A stretch of DNA of 64,000 bases from Acidovorax sp. NCPPB 3576 (GTDB lineage: Bacteria; Pseudomonadota; Gammaproteobacteria; Burkholderiales; Burkholderiaceae_C), in NCBI RefSeq assembly GCF_028473605.1, contig NZ_CP097267.1:248001-312000 (forward strand), written 5' to 3'. Within the stretch, counting starts at the first letter, position 1, and every line of letters starts with the position of its first letter. The translations under genes and the position numbers were made by a program. The notes below the pieces were generated by a model. The model was not told the DNA's origin and did no database searches. It worked only from the letters and a program-made list of their open reading frames with translations. Positions 8,496 through 16,531 of this stretch are shown here, in pieces.

Positions 8496-9115
8496 CACGA
8501 CAGGGTCACCTGCACGGTGTCGGTGTAGGTGCCGGCACCGAGCCCGGTGCCCGGGAACGTCGCCGTGGCCTGGATGGGCAGGGCCGTGGGCGTGGCCCCC
8601 AGCGCCATGTTCGCCGCCACGTTGGGCAGCAGGGCGGGCGAGCCGGTCGCCATCAGCGTGAGCGCATAGGGAATGAACTGCGAGCCGTTGGAGAGCCGGC
8701 GCTGCGCGCCGCTGGCATGCAGGCCGCTGCCGACCGTCACCTGCAGCGTGGTGCCTGGTGTGCACAGCACCTGGGCCTGCATGCCCGGGCCGCCCGTGGC
8801 CATCACGCTGTGCGTGCCGGTGCGCACGGGCGAATGCACGCCGAAATCGATCAGGCCGAACGACAGCCCGGTGGTCTGCGCGCTGCCCGAGATCTGGCAG
8901 CCGCGCGTCACCGTGGCGCTCACGGGGATCGTGGCCGTGGTGGCGATGGGCGTGGCGGCATGGGCGGGGTCGGGCAGGCAAAGCGACAGCGCCGCGATCG
9001 CGGCCGCTGGCAAGGCGGCCCATGCAGGCGCCGCATCGGCACGGGGCAGGCTGAAAAGGGGGGCAGGGTCTTTCAGGACGAGCGGGGGCCCGTGCCGTCC
9101 GATGGCTTGCATCAT
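8492..9115 (-). CDS. spore coat U domain pilus subunit
   Basis: This is a secreted pilus subunit of 207 residues. An unusually long N-terminal region precedes a signal core ending LCLPDPAHA. The single SCPU domain starts with two-cysteine topology (TRGCQISG and QVLCTPG), runs through RRLSNGSQFIPYALT and ends GTYTDTVQVTLSW, the strand used for donor-strand exchange. A closer start at a later codon would shorten the leader; ATG 9115 is the first plausible one. It lies 51 bases after the first subunit gene and overlaps the chaperone start by 4 bases. Confidence 0.85.
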   Translation of the reverse strand: MMQAIGRHGPPLVLKDPAPLFSLPRADAAPAWAALPAAAIAALSLCLPDPAHAATPIATTATIPVSATVTRGCQISGSAQTTGLSFGLIDFGVHSPVRTGTHSVMATGGPGMQAQVLCTPGTTLQVTVGSGLHASGAQRRLSNGSQFIPYALTLMATGSPALLPNVAANMALGATPTALPIQATATFPGTGLGAGTYTDTVQVTLSW

Positions 9116-9166
9116 GGATTTCCTCCGGGCGCGGGCGGGCCGGGCACGTGGCCGGCCGCCGAGCGG

Positions 9167-9808
9167 TCAGAACGTCAGCGTGACGCCGAGCGTGTCGGTG
9201 TAAGCCCCGAAAGGCAGCGACTGGCTACCCGTCTTGTTGACCTGTCCGTAGATGGGCAAGTTGAACGCCGCGCCCGCCGTGGGAATCGCCACGTTGGCCA
9301 CCGGCGTATTGAGCGGGTAGGGCGTGGTGTGGCTCGCGTCCTGATAGACCTCGTAGGGGATGTAGGCCGCGGCGGAATTCATCGCCCGCGTGCCCACGCC
9401 CACCCCGGCGCCCTGGCCGGCATGCAGCCCGCCGCCCACCGTCACGCTGATGACGGTGATCTCGGGCGAGCACAGGATCTGCGTGGTGCCCGCCCCGCCG
9501 GCGCCGCCCGTGGGGGCCGCGCTCACGGTGCCCGAGAACGTCGCGGGCTGGGTGCCGAAGTCCAGCGTGCCGAAGCTCACCCCCGACTGTCCACCCGAGC
9601 TGCCCGAGATGACGCAGCCCGTGCTGATGCGCATGGTGGCCTGCAGGTTGCCGGTGAGGGTGTCTGCTGCCGCAGGGCCGAACCCGCAAAGGAAGGCCAG
9701 GCCCGAGAACGCCGCGGCAGCGGGCACAGCGCGCAAGCGCTGTCTGGTGGGCGTGGTGGTGTGGTGTGCGCACGGCGTTGCGCCTGCGGTGGACGGTCTC
9801 GTTTGCAT
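9167..9808 (-). CDS. spore coat U domain major pilus subunit
   Basis: This is the first gene of the operon, 213 residues, probably the main shaft subunit. The leader is long and Thr/Arg-rich before the hydrophobic core (AFSGLAFLCGFGPAAA), after which LQATMRISTGCVISG begins the SCPU domain. The second cysteine lies in TQILCSPE. The domain closes with GAYTDTLGVTLTF. It is similar in plan to its neighbour but diverged in sequence. ATG 9808 was chosen; the signal region would also allow a start inside the first 25 residues. Confidence 0.85.
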   Translation of the reverse strand: MQTRPSTAGATPCAHHTTTPTRQRLRAVPAAAAFSGLAFLCGFGPAAADTLTGNLQATMRISTGCVISGSSGGQSGVSFGTLDFGTQPATFSGTVSAAPTGGAGGAGTTQILCSPEITVISVTVGGGLHAGQGAGVGVGTRAMNSAAAYIPYEVYQDASHTTPYPLNTPVANVAIPTAGAAFNLPIYGQVNKTGSQSLPFGAYTDTLGVTLTF

Positions 9809-9866
9809 CGCTTTCCCCTATTCGTTGCAGGAAGAAAAATTCGATGGGACAGTGGGTCGTCGCCCT

Positions 9867-9887
9867 GTGCAGCTCTCCAAGCTGCAC
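9867..9887. promoter_or_regulatory. perfect inverted repeat upstream of the pilus operon
   Basis: The arms gtgcagct and agctgcac (8 bases each, 5-base spacer) lie 59-79 bases upstream of the first pilin start. It could be an operator for a dimeric regulator or a 5' leader hairpin. The surrounding 9809-10067 gap is AT-richer than the genes, as expected for a promoter region. Confidence 0.45.
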
Positions 9888-10067
9888 TGTCTCCAGACAC
9901 ATTTATTACACACTTACATGCATTGGCTTCGTATCGTTAACAACTGGAAACAATTCTCCGGAAAACCGCTCCTTGATTGTTGCAATGCGAAAAAGCCTGT
10001 GTGCCGTCGTACCGCTTGGTTGGGCTGCTATGAGTTTGGGAGGCTGGAGCGCAGCTGCCGCACTGGC

Positions 10068-10943
10068 TTACCGGCGCAGCAAAAGGGCCTGGCGCAGCAG
10101 CCGGGCGGCGCGATCGCGGATCTGAAAGGGGCTGTGGCCCGGCAGCGGGCGCACTTTGGAGCGCGAGCAGGCGGCCAGAAAGTCGTCCAGGATGGGCGCA
10201 TCGTCCATGGTCTGCGATGAGCCGGGCTTGAAGAATTCCGGGTGCCACTGCGTGGCGGCGATGTAGCCGCGCCCACGCTGCGGCCGCCGGCGGATCGCCT
10301 CGGGCACGCCGTCCGGGTGGCTCCAGGCCTCGATCTCGAAGCCCGGCGCGAGGTTCTTGATGCCCTGGTGGTGGATGCTGTTGACCACCACGCGCTCCTG
10401 GTTCGGGTACATCTGCGACAGGCGGGTGCCGGGCACCAGCTCCACCTCGTGGAAATGCTGGTCGTAGGTGACGGCGTTGCGGTGCTGCTGGGCGCCGGGG
10501 TGCTGGGTTTCGATGTCCTGGTAGAGCGTGCCGCCGAAGGCCACGTTGATCAGTTGCAGCCCCCGGCACACGCCGAAGATGGGCTTGCCGGCCTGCTCGA
10601 ACGCCTCGACCACGGCCAGGTCGTACAGGTCGCGGATGCGGTCGCCCAGCCAGGCGTCCTTGAGCGGCACCTCGCCATACGTGCCGGGCCAGACGTCCGA
10701 GCCGCCGTGCATCACTACGCCATCGAGCCAGTCCGCGTAGTGCGCCAGCGTGACGTCGCCGCGCGCGGTCTCGCCCGTGGGGCAGGGCACCATCACCACC
10801 ATCGCGCCGGCGGACATGATCCAGTGCGCGATGGACTGCTCCACGTACTGCAGCGTCTTGTTGGTGAACAGCGAGCGGGCCGGGTCCGCGTGGGAAAAAC
10901 AGGCGGACAGGCCGATCTTGAGGCGCTTGGAGGTAGAGGACAT
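10068..10943 (-). CDS. peptidase C26 family gamma-glutamyl hydrolase (PuuD-like)
   Basis: This is a class I glutamine-amidotransferase-fold hydrolase of 291 residues. Relatives cleave gamma-glutamyl-gamma-aminobutyrate or other gamma-glutamyl amides. The nucleophile elbow is GVCRGLQLINV, the oxyanion strand GVVMHGGSDVWP precedes it, and the His-Glu pair is in ATQWHPEFF. VNSIHHQGIKNLAPG is also characteristic. ATG 10943 starts MSSTSKRLKIGLSACF, with TCTCCTT..GAGGA upstream on the minus strand. No puu genes are nearby, so the substrate is open. It is divergent from the short HPF gene. Confidence 0.87.
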   Translation of the reverse strand: MSSTSKRLKIGLSACFSHADPARSLFTNKTLQYVEQSIAHWIMSAGAMVVMVPCPTGETARGDVTLAHYADWLDGVVMHGGSDVWPGTYGEVPLKDAWLGDRIRDLYDLAVVEAFEQAGKPIFGVCRGLQLINVAFGGTLYQDIETQHPGAQQHRNAVTYDQHFHEVELVPGTRLSQMYPNQERVVVNSIHHQGIKNLAPGFEIEAWSHPDGVPEAIRRRPQRGRGYIAATQWHPEFFKPGSSQTMDDAPILDDFLAACSRSKVRPLPGHSPFQIRDRAARLLRQALLLRR

Positions 10944-11233
10944 GCTCAGCGGTCCTCGAAGGAGAGGCGACGGCGGTGCGGCGCGCCGGAAGTCAGGGCA
11001 AAGGGCATCCAAAGGTTGTATCACCCGCCCCCGGTGCTCGCTGTAGGAACCGGCCGCTCCCGCCATGGGCGCCTGCCCGACAGCATGCGGCGCTCAGGCA
11101 TTGCTGGGCCCCGGCGCCACACTGTGCGACGATGCCTCCGGGTGGTAGCCGGATGCGGCATTCCACGCACCGGACCCCGCCTTCTCTCTTGCCCGGCCCC
11201 TGCCGGGCGCCATTGGAAAAAAGGAGCAACGTT

Positions 11234-11581
11234 ATGCAAGTACAGGTGCACACCGACGACTACATCCAGGGCGGCGAATCGCTGGCCCAGTGGGTCCATG
11301 ACGAAACCAACAGCCGGCTTGCACGCTTTCGCGACCACCTGACCCGGGTGGAGGTCTTCCTGTCCGACGTGGACGCCGGCAAGTCCGGCGCTGCCGACAA
11401 GCGCTGCGTGGTCGAAGCCCGCGCTGCGGGCCGCCCACCCATCGCCGCCAGCGCCGACGCCGACAAGCTGGCCGATGCCTTCACCAGCGCGGTGGAAAAA
11501 GCGGCCCGTGCCCTCGACACCGACCTGGGTCGCCTCAAGGACCGCCACGGCCGCGAGACCATCCGCACCGCGACCGAGTAA
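11234..11581 (+). CDS. HPF/RaiA family ribosome-associated protein
   Basis: This 115-residue protein resembles the short ribosome hibernation factors that bind the 30S decoding site when growth stops. It opens MQVQVHTDDYIQGGESLAQ, has the typical VEVFLSDVDAGKSGAADKRCVVEARAAG pair of strands and ends with a helix (EKAARALDTDLGRLKDRHGRE). It lacks the C-terminal dimerisation domain of long HPF. AAGGAG at 11221-11226 fixes the start. A second, better-conserved hpf is at 56350, so this one may be a specialised paralogue. A strong terminator follows. Confidence 0.75.
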   Translation: MQVQVHTDDYIQGGESLAQWVHDETNSRLARFRDHLTRVEVFLSDVDAGKSGAADKRCVVEARAAGRPPIAASADADKLADAFTSAVEKAARALDTDLGRLKDRHGRETIRTATE

Positions 11582-11652
11582 CCATCGCCGGGCCTTGGCG
11601 CGCAGGGCTGTCCAGGCCCCTGCATGCGCGCCCCGAGGCCGCAGGCCGCCGC

Positions 11653-11675
11653 CCCGCTTTCGCGGGGCTTTTTTC
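11653..11675 (+). terminator. Rho-independent terminator after the HPF-like gene
   Basis: The stem ccccgc-tttc-gcgggg is followed by a T run (cttttttc), 72 bases after the stop. It also touches the end of the convergent DUF4130 gene at 11674. Confidence 0.8.
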
Positions 11676-12720
11676 ATTCTGGCGGCTCTGTGGCCGCGCG
11701 GCCCGCGCCTGCGATGCGCCGGCGCGGCAGGGTGCCGGGCGCCTCCACCATGCGCGTGCTGCGTGCGTGGGCCGTTTGGGCGAGTTCGCCGATCAGCGTG
11801 GCCTCGGGCAGGTTCTTCCAGTAGCGCGTGGGCATCTCCTTACGCATCATGTCCAGCTTGAGGCGCGCGGGGTTGAAGATGTTCCGGTAGTAGGTGAGCC
11901 ACAGCGCCTCGCCCGCATCCGGCGGCGGCGCATCGCTGCGCTGCGCCGCCGGTCCCCTGTGCAGGGCTTTGCCGTCCCAGTGCACGCTGGCGTCCGGCGT
12001 GAGGATGGCCCACCGCATCTGGGTGAAGCGGCGCGCGAAGAACGGCGCATTGGCCTCGGTGATCCAGTGGTCCGGCTCGAACCAGGCGATGTGCAGCGTG
12101 CCCCCGTCGGGCTCGGTCACGGGCCGGAACCGCACGAAGGCGCGCATCTTGTGCATGTCGCGCTTCACGGCCCGCTCCAGGTGTTGCAGCCGCAGCCGGT
12201 CGGGGTCCAGCGGGTCGTGGCGCAGGCCCGGTTCGTGCGCGAGCCGCCACAGCAGCCGGTACATCAGCGCAAAGCGCCCCGGGTCGCGGTGCAGCACCAC
12301 GCGCTCGCACTGCTGCAGGAATTCGCGGGGCACGCGGGCCGTGGGCGGATGGGCCGGCGTGTCGGGTGTCTCCGGCGGACCGGGCGCCTCAGGCGGTGGC
12401 GTGGCGCCATCCGCTGCGGGCCGCTCGCTCGCCGGCGGGCTGGAGCCATCGGGCGCATCGGCGAAGAGGTCTTGCGCCGCATCCGCCTTTGTGAACCATT
12501 GCACCTGCTGCGGTGCGCAGCCGCTGTGCAGCAGCGTGCGCGCCGCCGCGCGAAAGCCTGCCCAGTCGGTGGCGTGGCCCAGGGTGATGGTGGTGACTGC
12601 GACCGCATCGGGGCCTGGTGCAGACGTTGCCGTTGCCGATGCCGATGCCGTTGGAATGGCGGCATTCCTTCCTGCCCAGTCACCGGGCGCGGCGTGCGCA
12701 GTCGCGGGGTGAAGCGGCAT
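11674..12720 (-). CDS. DUF4130 (TIGR03915) DNA-repair-linked protein
   Basis: This 348-residue protein carries the DUF4130 domain in its C-terminal part: ERVVLHRDPGRFALMYRLLWRL, then KRDMHKMRAFVRFRPV, WFEPDHWITEANAPFF and TYYRNIFNPARLKLDMM, closing with the MPTRYWKNLPEA signature. In many bacteria this domain is fused to or encoded beside a UdgX-type uracil-DNA glycosylase; here no glycosylase domain is attached, and the N-terminal 120 residues include a Pro/Ala/Ser linker. It lies 6 bases after its radical SAM partner. TIGR03915 members are usually shorter (about 240 residues). The biochemical role is not known; partnership in DNA repair is inferred from recurrent gene context. Confidence 0.85.
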   Translation of the reverse strand: MPLHPATAHAAPGDWAGRNAAIPTASASATATSAPGPDAVAVTTITLGHATDWAGFRAAARTLLHSGCAPQQVQWFTKADAAQDLFADAPDGSSPPASERPAADGATPPPEAPGPPETPDTPAHPPTARVPREFLQQCERVVLHRDPGRFALMYRLLWRLAHEPGLRHDPLDPDRLRLQHLERAVKRDMHKMRAFVRFRPVTEPDGGTLHIAWFEPDHWITEANAPFFARRFTQMRWAILTPDASVHWDGKALHRGPAAQRSDAPPPDAGEALWLTYYRNIFNPARLKLDMMRKEMPTRYWKNLPEATLIGELAQTAHARSTRMVEAPGTLPRRRIAGAGRAATEPPE

Positions 12721-12726
12721 CGCCCG

Positions 12727-14049
12727 TCAGCCAAAAAGCGAGGCCTGCACGGGCTGTGCCAGGGGCGCCCTCGAGCCCGTGTCGGATGCGGCCGGCCGCG
12801 CCGGCGTGGCAAAGAACGCCTGCAGGTGCGCCGAATCGAGGATGCGTCCCGGCCGGTGGTCCACCGTCTCGACGAAGGGCAGCACTTTCTTGAGCGGCAC
12901 GCGCAGCCGCGACAGGTCGGCATGCCGCACGCGACGCACGCGCCGCGAGGCGAGCAGCCGGTCCACCGAGCCCACGCCCAGCCCCGGCACGCGCAGCAGC
13001 ATCTCGCGCGGGGCGGTGTTGAGGTTGACCGGAAAGCGCTCCGGGTGCGCGATGGCCCAGGCGAGCTTGGGGTCCATGTCCAGCGACAGCATGCCCCCCT
13101 GGCGCGCGGGCACGATCTCTTCATGCGCGAAACCGTAAAAGCGCATGAGCCAGTCGGCCTGGTACAGCCGATGTTCGCGCACCATGGGCGGGGCGGCCAG
13201 CGGCAGCGCGCGCGAGGCGTCCGGAATGGGGCTGAATGCCGAGTAGTACACGCGCCGCAGGCGAAAGCCGCCATACAGCTGCGCGCTGGTGGCCAGGATG
13301 GTGCGGTCGTCCGTGGCGTCCGCGCCCACGATCATCTGGGTGCTCTGGCCACCGGGCGCGAATGCCGGTGCAGCGGCCCGCCGCGTGCGGCCCGGCAGCG
13401 AGACGACCTGCGCGGCGCCCTTCTGTTCGCGCCGGGCCTGCTTCGCATCGGCGATGTGCCCGGCCATGCGCGCCATCGAGCGGCGGATGGCGGCACCGTC
13501 CTTCTCGGGCGCCAGCGCCGCCAGGCCCTCTGGCGTGGGCAGCTCCACGTTGATGCTCAGGCGGTCGGCATAGCGGCCGGCGCGCTGCATCAGTTCGGGC
13601 GAGGCATCGGGAATGGTCTTCAAGTGGATGTAGCCGCGAAAGTCGTGGTCCTCGCGCAGCACCCGGGCCACCTCCACCACCAGCTCCATGGTGTAGTCGG
13701 GGTTCTGGATGATGCCGCTGGACAGGAACAGCCCCTCGATGCAGTTGCGCCGGTAGAAGTCGAGCGTCAGGTCCACGACCTCCTGCACCGTGAAGCGCGC
13801 GCGCTGCACGTTGCTGCTCACCCGGTTCACGCAATAAAGGCAGTCGTACAGGCAGAAGTTGGTGAGCAGGATCTTGAGCAGCGAGATGCAGCGCCCATCC
13901 GGCGCGTAGCTGTGGCAGATGCCCGAGCCTTCGGTGGAGCCGATGCCGCGCCCGCCCACCGAGTTGCGCGGCGCCGCGCCGCTCGATGCGCACGAGGCGT
14001 CGTACTTGGCGGCGTCGGCCAGGATGGCGAGTTTGGAGTGGATAAGCAC
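12727..14049 (-). CDS. putative DNA modification/repair radical SAM protein (TIGR03916-like)
   Basis: This is a radical SAM enzyme of 440 residues. The 4Fe-4S motif is CxxxCxxC: Cys66, Cys70 and Cys73 in NFCLYDCLYC. The family start KLAILADAAKYDASCASSG is present. The C-terminus contains a helix-hairpin-helix-like DNA-binding segment (NTAPREMLLRVPGLGVGSV). Such proteins are found beside DUF4130/UdgX and are called DNA modification/repair proteins from context. The GTG start at 14049 sits inside a CTGT-N8-ACAG LexA box, implying SOS control and a very short or absent leader. A more downstream start would cut conserved residues. Confidence 0.9.
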   Translation of the reverse strand: MLIHSKLAILADAAKYDASCASSGAAPRNSVGGRGIGSTEGSGICHSYAPDGRCISLLKILLTNFCLYDCLYCVNRVSSNVQRARFTVQEVVDLTLDFYRRNCIEGLFLSSGIIQNPDYTMELVVEVARVLREDHDFRGYIHLKTIPDASPELMQRAGRYADRLSINVELPTPEGLAALAPEKDGAAIRRSMARMAGHIADAKQARREQKGAAQVVSLPGRTRRAAAPAFAPGGQSTQMIVGADATDDRTILATSAQLYGGFRLRRVYYSAFSPIPDASRALPLAAPPMVREHRLYQADWLMRFYGFAHEEIVPARQGGMLSLDMDPKLAWAIAHPERFPVNLNTAPREMLLRVPGLGVGSVDRLLASRRVRRVRHADLSRLRVPLKKVLPFVETVDHRPGRILDSAHLQAFFATPARPAASDTGSRAPLAQPVQASLFG

Positions 14050-14064
14050 TGTATGAATTTACAG
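14049..14064 (-). promoter_or_regulatory. LexA (SOS) box overlapping the radical SAM promoter
   Basis: The sequence CTGT-atgaattt-ACAG matches the canonical CTGT-N8-ACAG operator exactly. On the minus strand a promoter-like TTGCCC (14084-14079), 17-base spacer and TAAATT (14061-14056) place the box over the -10 element and the start codon, where LexA would block transcription. Confidence 0.8.
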
Positions 14065-14099
14065 TGACTGGCGGCGATGGGCAATGCAAATTCCAGTTT

Positions 14100-14160
14100 G
14101 CTATTAAAAATATAGCGAATTGCCCTAGAAGAATATGCGCTGGAGGCCAATTTCACTCTG
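14100..14160 (+). repeat. GCTAT-N7-ATAGC interspersed repeat, copy R3
   Basis: Head gctat-taaaaat-atagc at 14100-14116, then ttgccctag and tgcgctggaggcc. It lies in the divergent region between the LexA promoter and an orphan terminator hairpin. Confidence 0.8.
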
Positions 14161-14175
14161 GTGGCTGCAAGCGCG

Positions 14176-14202
14176 AAAGGCCTGCGGCTCGCAGGCCTTT
14201 TT
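14176..14202 (+). terminator. orphan Rho-independent terminator
   Basis: Ten-base perfect arms aaaggcctgc and gcaggccttt with loop ggctc, followed by further T. No plus-strand gene lies upstream within this intergenic region, so it may end a small RNA that includes repeat R3. Confidence 0.65.
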
Positions 14203-14399
14203 CCACCGGCCAGCCACCGTGGCCTCGCGATCCGGTGTGGCGTCGGCAAAGGAGCAGGCCATGCGGGTTTGTCGGATGTGGACGCTGTCTCCCGTCTCGG
14301 CTATGGTCTGCGAGCGGCGTACCCCCATCGCCACGGGTCCGTTTCGATCGGCCTTATCTGCGTGCCTCCGCCTTCGGGGGCGCCTTGCTGGAGACTTGC

Positions 14400-14813
14400 A
14401 TGCCCACCCAGATGTTCGTGAACCTGCCCATCCAGGACCTGTCCCGGTCCGTCGCGTTCTTCACCGCGCTGGGGTTTCGCTTCGATCCGCGCTTCACCGA
14501 CGACAAGGCCACTTGCATGATCGTGGGCGAGCACAGCTTCGTCATGCTGCTCACCCAGCCGTTCTTCCAGACCTTCACCGACAAGCCCGTGAGCGATGCG
14601 CATGGGTCCACCGAAGTGCTGATCTGCCTGTCGCGCGACAGCCGGGCGGACGTGGACGATATCGTGCGCCAGGCAGTGGCCGCCGGCGGCAAGGCGCCGC
14701 GCGCGGCGCAGGACCACGGCTTCATGTACCAGCACGGCTTCGAGGACCCGGACGGCCACCTGTGGGAGGTCATGTTCATGGAGCCTGGCGCCATCCCGCC
14801 GAGCGAGTCCTGA
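14400..14813 (+). CDS. VOC (glyoxalase/bleomycin-resistance fold) family protein
   Basis: This 137-residue protein has the vicinal-oxygen-chelate fold: MFVNLPIQDLSRSVAFFTALGFRFDPRF at the start, then an EHSFVMLLT strand, and the final DPDGHLWEVMFMEP typical of the glyoxalase-like group related to PhnB. GGAG lies just before ATG 14400. Relatives include dioxygenases, isomerases and resistance proteins, so the substrate is open. It appears monocistronic; the next gene is convergent. Confidence 0.85.
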   Translation: MPTQMFVNLPIQDLSRSVAFFTALGFRFDPRFTDDKATCMIVGEHSFVMLLTQPFFQTFTDKPVSDAHGSTEVLICLSRDSRADVDDIVRQAVAAGGKAPRAAQDHGFMYQHGFEDPDGHLWEVMFMEPGAIPPSES

Positions 14814-14831
14814 CCCCACCCCGCCGAAAGG

Positions 14832-15389
14832 TCAGAACGCGCTGCCGGGTTCTCGCAAAAAGGCGGTTTCCTCGGGCGTCGAAGTGCGCCCCAGCACGGC
14901 GTTGCGGTGCGGAAAACGGCTGAAGCGCGCCACGATGTCGCGGTGGCGCACCGCGAAGTCCAGGTTGTTGGCATGACCCAATTGCGTGAACAGCGCGACC
15001 GATTGCGCCTGCACGGCGGCGGACTCGCTGTGCATGTAAGGCATGTAGAGAAAAGCGCGCCATGCCTCTGGCAAGACCGCGTCTGCCCGTGCGGCGATGG
15101 CTTCCTGCGCCAGCACCAAGGCCATGCCGTCCTGCGCGAACGCCTGCGCGCTGGCGCGGTGCAGGTTGCGCGAGAACTGGTCCAGCACGATCACCTCTGC
15201 CAGCCGGCCCTGGGGCGTGGCGCGCCATGCCCACAGCGCTGCCTGGGCCGCTTCGTGGTGCAGATCGGCGAAGCGCTTGCGGATGGCGGCGTCGAACGTG
15301 TCGTCCTTGGCGAACCATTGCTGGGGCGTGCTTTCTTCGAACCAGAAGGTCAGCACGTGGCGTGCGGCATCGGGCAGGGCAGAGGTCAT
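14832..15389 (-). CDS. DUF924 family protein
   Basis: This 185-residue all-helical, TPR-like protein has the family pattern VLTFWFEE near the N-terminus, QWFAKDDTFDAAIRKRF, LDQFSRNLHR, a central FLYMPYMHSE and the closing FPHRNAVLGR. DUF924 members are common in proteobacteria and their function is not established. The frame is open to 15425, but ATG 15389 begins the conserved part (MTSALPDAARHV). It is convergent with the VOC gene (18 bases between stops). Confidence 0.87.
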   Translation of the reverse strand: MTSALPDAARHVLTFWFEESTPQQWFAKDDTFDAAIRKRFADLHHEAAQAALWAWRATPQGRLAEVIVLDQFSRNLHRASAQAFAQDGMALVLAQEAIAARADAVLPEAWRAFLYMPYMHSESAAVQAQSVALFTQLGHANNLDFAVRHRDIVARFSRFPHRNAVLGRTSTPEETAFLREPGSAF

Positions 15390-15523
15390 GAGGGATCGAT
15401 CCAGACGGGGTTGAGCGACAGCCAAGACGAAAGAAAGCCGCCGTGCCCGGCAGATGCAGGCGCGGCGGCGGTCGGTGCGAGAGGTGGCCGGTTCAACGGC
15501 CGCCCCCGCAGATCGAACGGACT

Positions 15524-16426
15524 TTAACGGCCCTTGAGGTTGCCCTGTGCGTCGGCGATCACGATCTCGACGCGGCGGTTCATGGCGCGGCCTTCGGGCG
15601 AGCCGTTCTCGGCCACGGGGTACGACTTGCCGTAGCCGCGTGCCGTGATGCGGCTGGTGTCCACGCCGCGCTGCACCAGCGCGTCACGCACGGCCTGGGC
15701 GCGGCGTTCCGACAGTTCCTGGTTGTAGCTGTCCGAGCCCACGCTGTCCGTGTAGCCCTCGATCAGCAGCTTGCGCTCGGGGAATTGCTTGAGGAAGTTG
15801 GCCAGCTTGTCCAGGCGCGGGGCGGCCTGCGCCGACAGGTCGGCCTTGTTGAACGCGAACAGCACATCGCCCAGCGTGACCAGCAGGCCACGCTCGGTTT
15901 GCTGGCCTTCGATGTCGCGCAGCTGCGCTTCCAGCTGGCGCACGCGGTCTTGCGCAGCGCGGGCTTGGGCCTGCTGCTGCGCCGCCAGTTGCTCGGCCGT
16001 CATGGCGCGGGCTTGGGCGACTTGTGCATTGCGGGCCGAGGCATCAGCTTCGCGGGTACGCGCTTCCAGGCGCAGGCGGTCGGTCTCGCTGCCGGCCTGC
16101 TTGATCTCGTTGTCCAGGCGGCGGGCCTGGGCGGTGTTGGTGGCGATGGCGGCGCGCTGCGTGGCCAGGTAGGCCAGGTGATTGGCTTCGGACTCGTCCT
16201 TTTCATCGCGCAGCACGTGGTCGGCACGGGCCAGCGTGTCGGTGGCGGCCTTCAGTTCGAGCTGGGCGTATTGGTTCACGGCCGGATCGGTGGCGGCGCG
16301 GTTCACGGCAGAGCGGGCCTGCTCGACGGCAGGCAGCGGGCCCGGCGATGCGCAGGCGGCCAGCAGGCCGGCGGCGAGCAGCGCGGCTGCCAGGGTGGAG
16401 GTTCGGCGGAGGTTGGATGACTGCAT
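15524..16426 (-). CDS. OmpA-family lipoprotein with peptidoglycan-binding domain
   Basis: This is a 300-residue outer-membrane lipoprotein. The lipobox is LLAAC after a typical signal (ALLAAGLLAAC, Cys near residue 24). Residues about 40-180 form a long, charged Ala/Gln-rich helical region (DUF4398-like start, coiled coil with QLAAQQQAQARAAQ). The C-terminal OmpA domain contains LLIEGYTDSVGSDSYNQELSERRA and ITARGYGKSYPVAENG, the residues that bind meso-diaminopimelate in peptidoglycan. ATG 16426 has AAGGA upstream. It follows the DUF4398 gene by 105 bases, probably one operon linking outer membrane and cell wall. Confidence 0.9.
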   Translation of the reverse strand: MQSSNLRRTSTLAAALLAAGLLAACASPGPLPAVEQARSAVNRAATDPAVNQYAQLELKAATDTLARADHVLRDEKDESEANHLAYLATQRAAIATNTAQARRLDNEIKQAGSETDRLRLEARTREADASARNAQVAQARAMTAEQLAAQQQAQARAAQDRVRQLEAQLRDIEGQQTERGLLVTLGDVLFAFNKADLSAQAAPRLDKLANFLKQFPERKLLIEGYTDSVGSDSYNQELSERRAQAVRDALVQRGVDTSRITARGYGKSYPVAENGSPEGRAMNRRVEIVIADAQGNLKGR

Positions 16427-16531
16427 GGTGGGGTCCTTCAAATCGGGTTCAGGGCGGCCGCCCCGCGGTGGAACGTCGGTGTCAGCGGCCGGTCATGGAG
16501 GCGGTGGTGCGGGCCCGAAGGCCCGGGGGCC

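Larger units (their letters stand above)
14050..14399. other. 350-base divergent intergenic region
   Basis: It holds the LexA-type promoter (14049-14084), repeat R3 (14100-14160), an orphan terminator (14176-14202) and about 200 bases before the VOC gene, where I see no gene and no clear promoter beyond the ribosome site at about 14390. Confidence 0.6.

Noticed and set aside
12618..12893. Small plus-strand frames opposite the DUF4130 and radical SAM genes
   Set aside because: No ribosome site, no conservation, and composition is that of antisense shadows.
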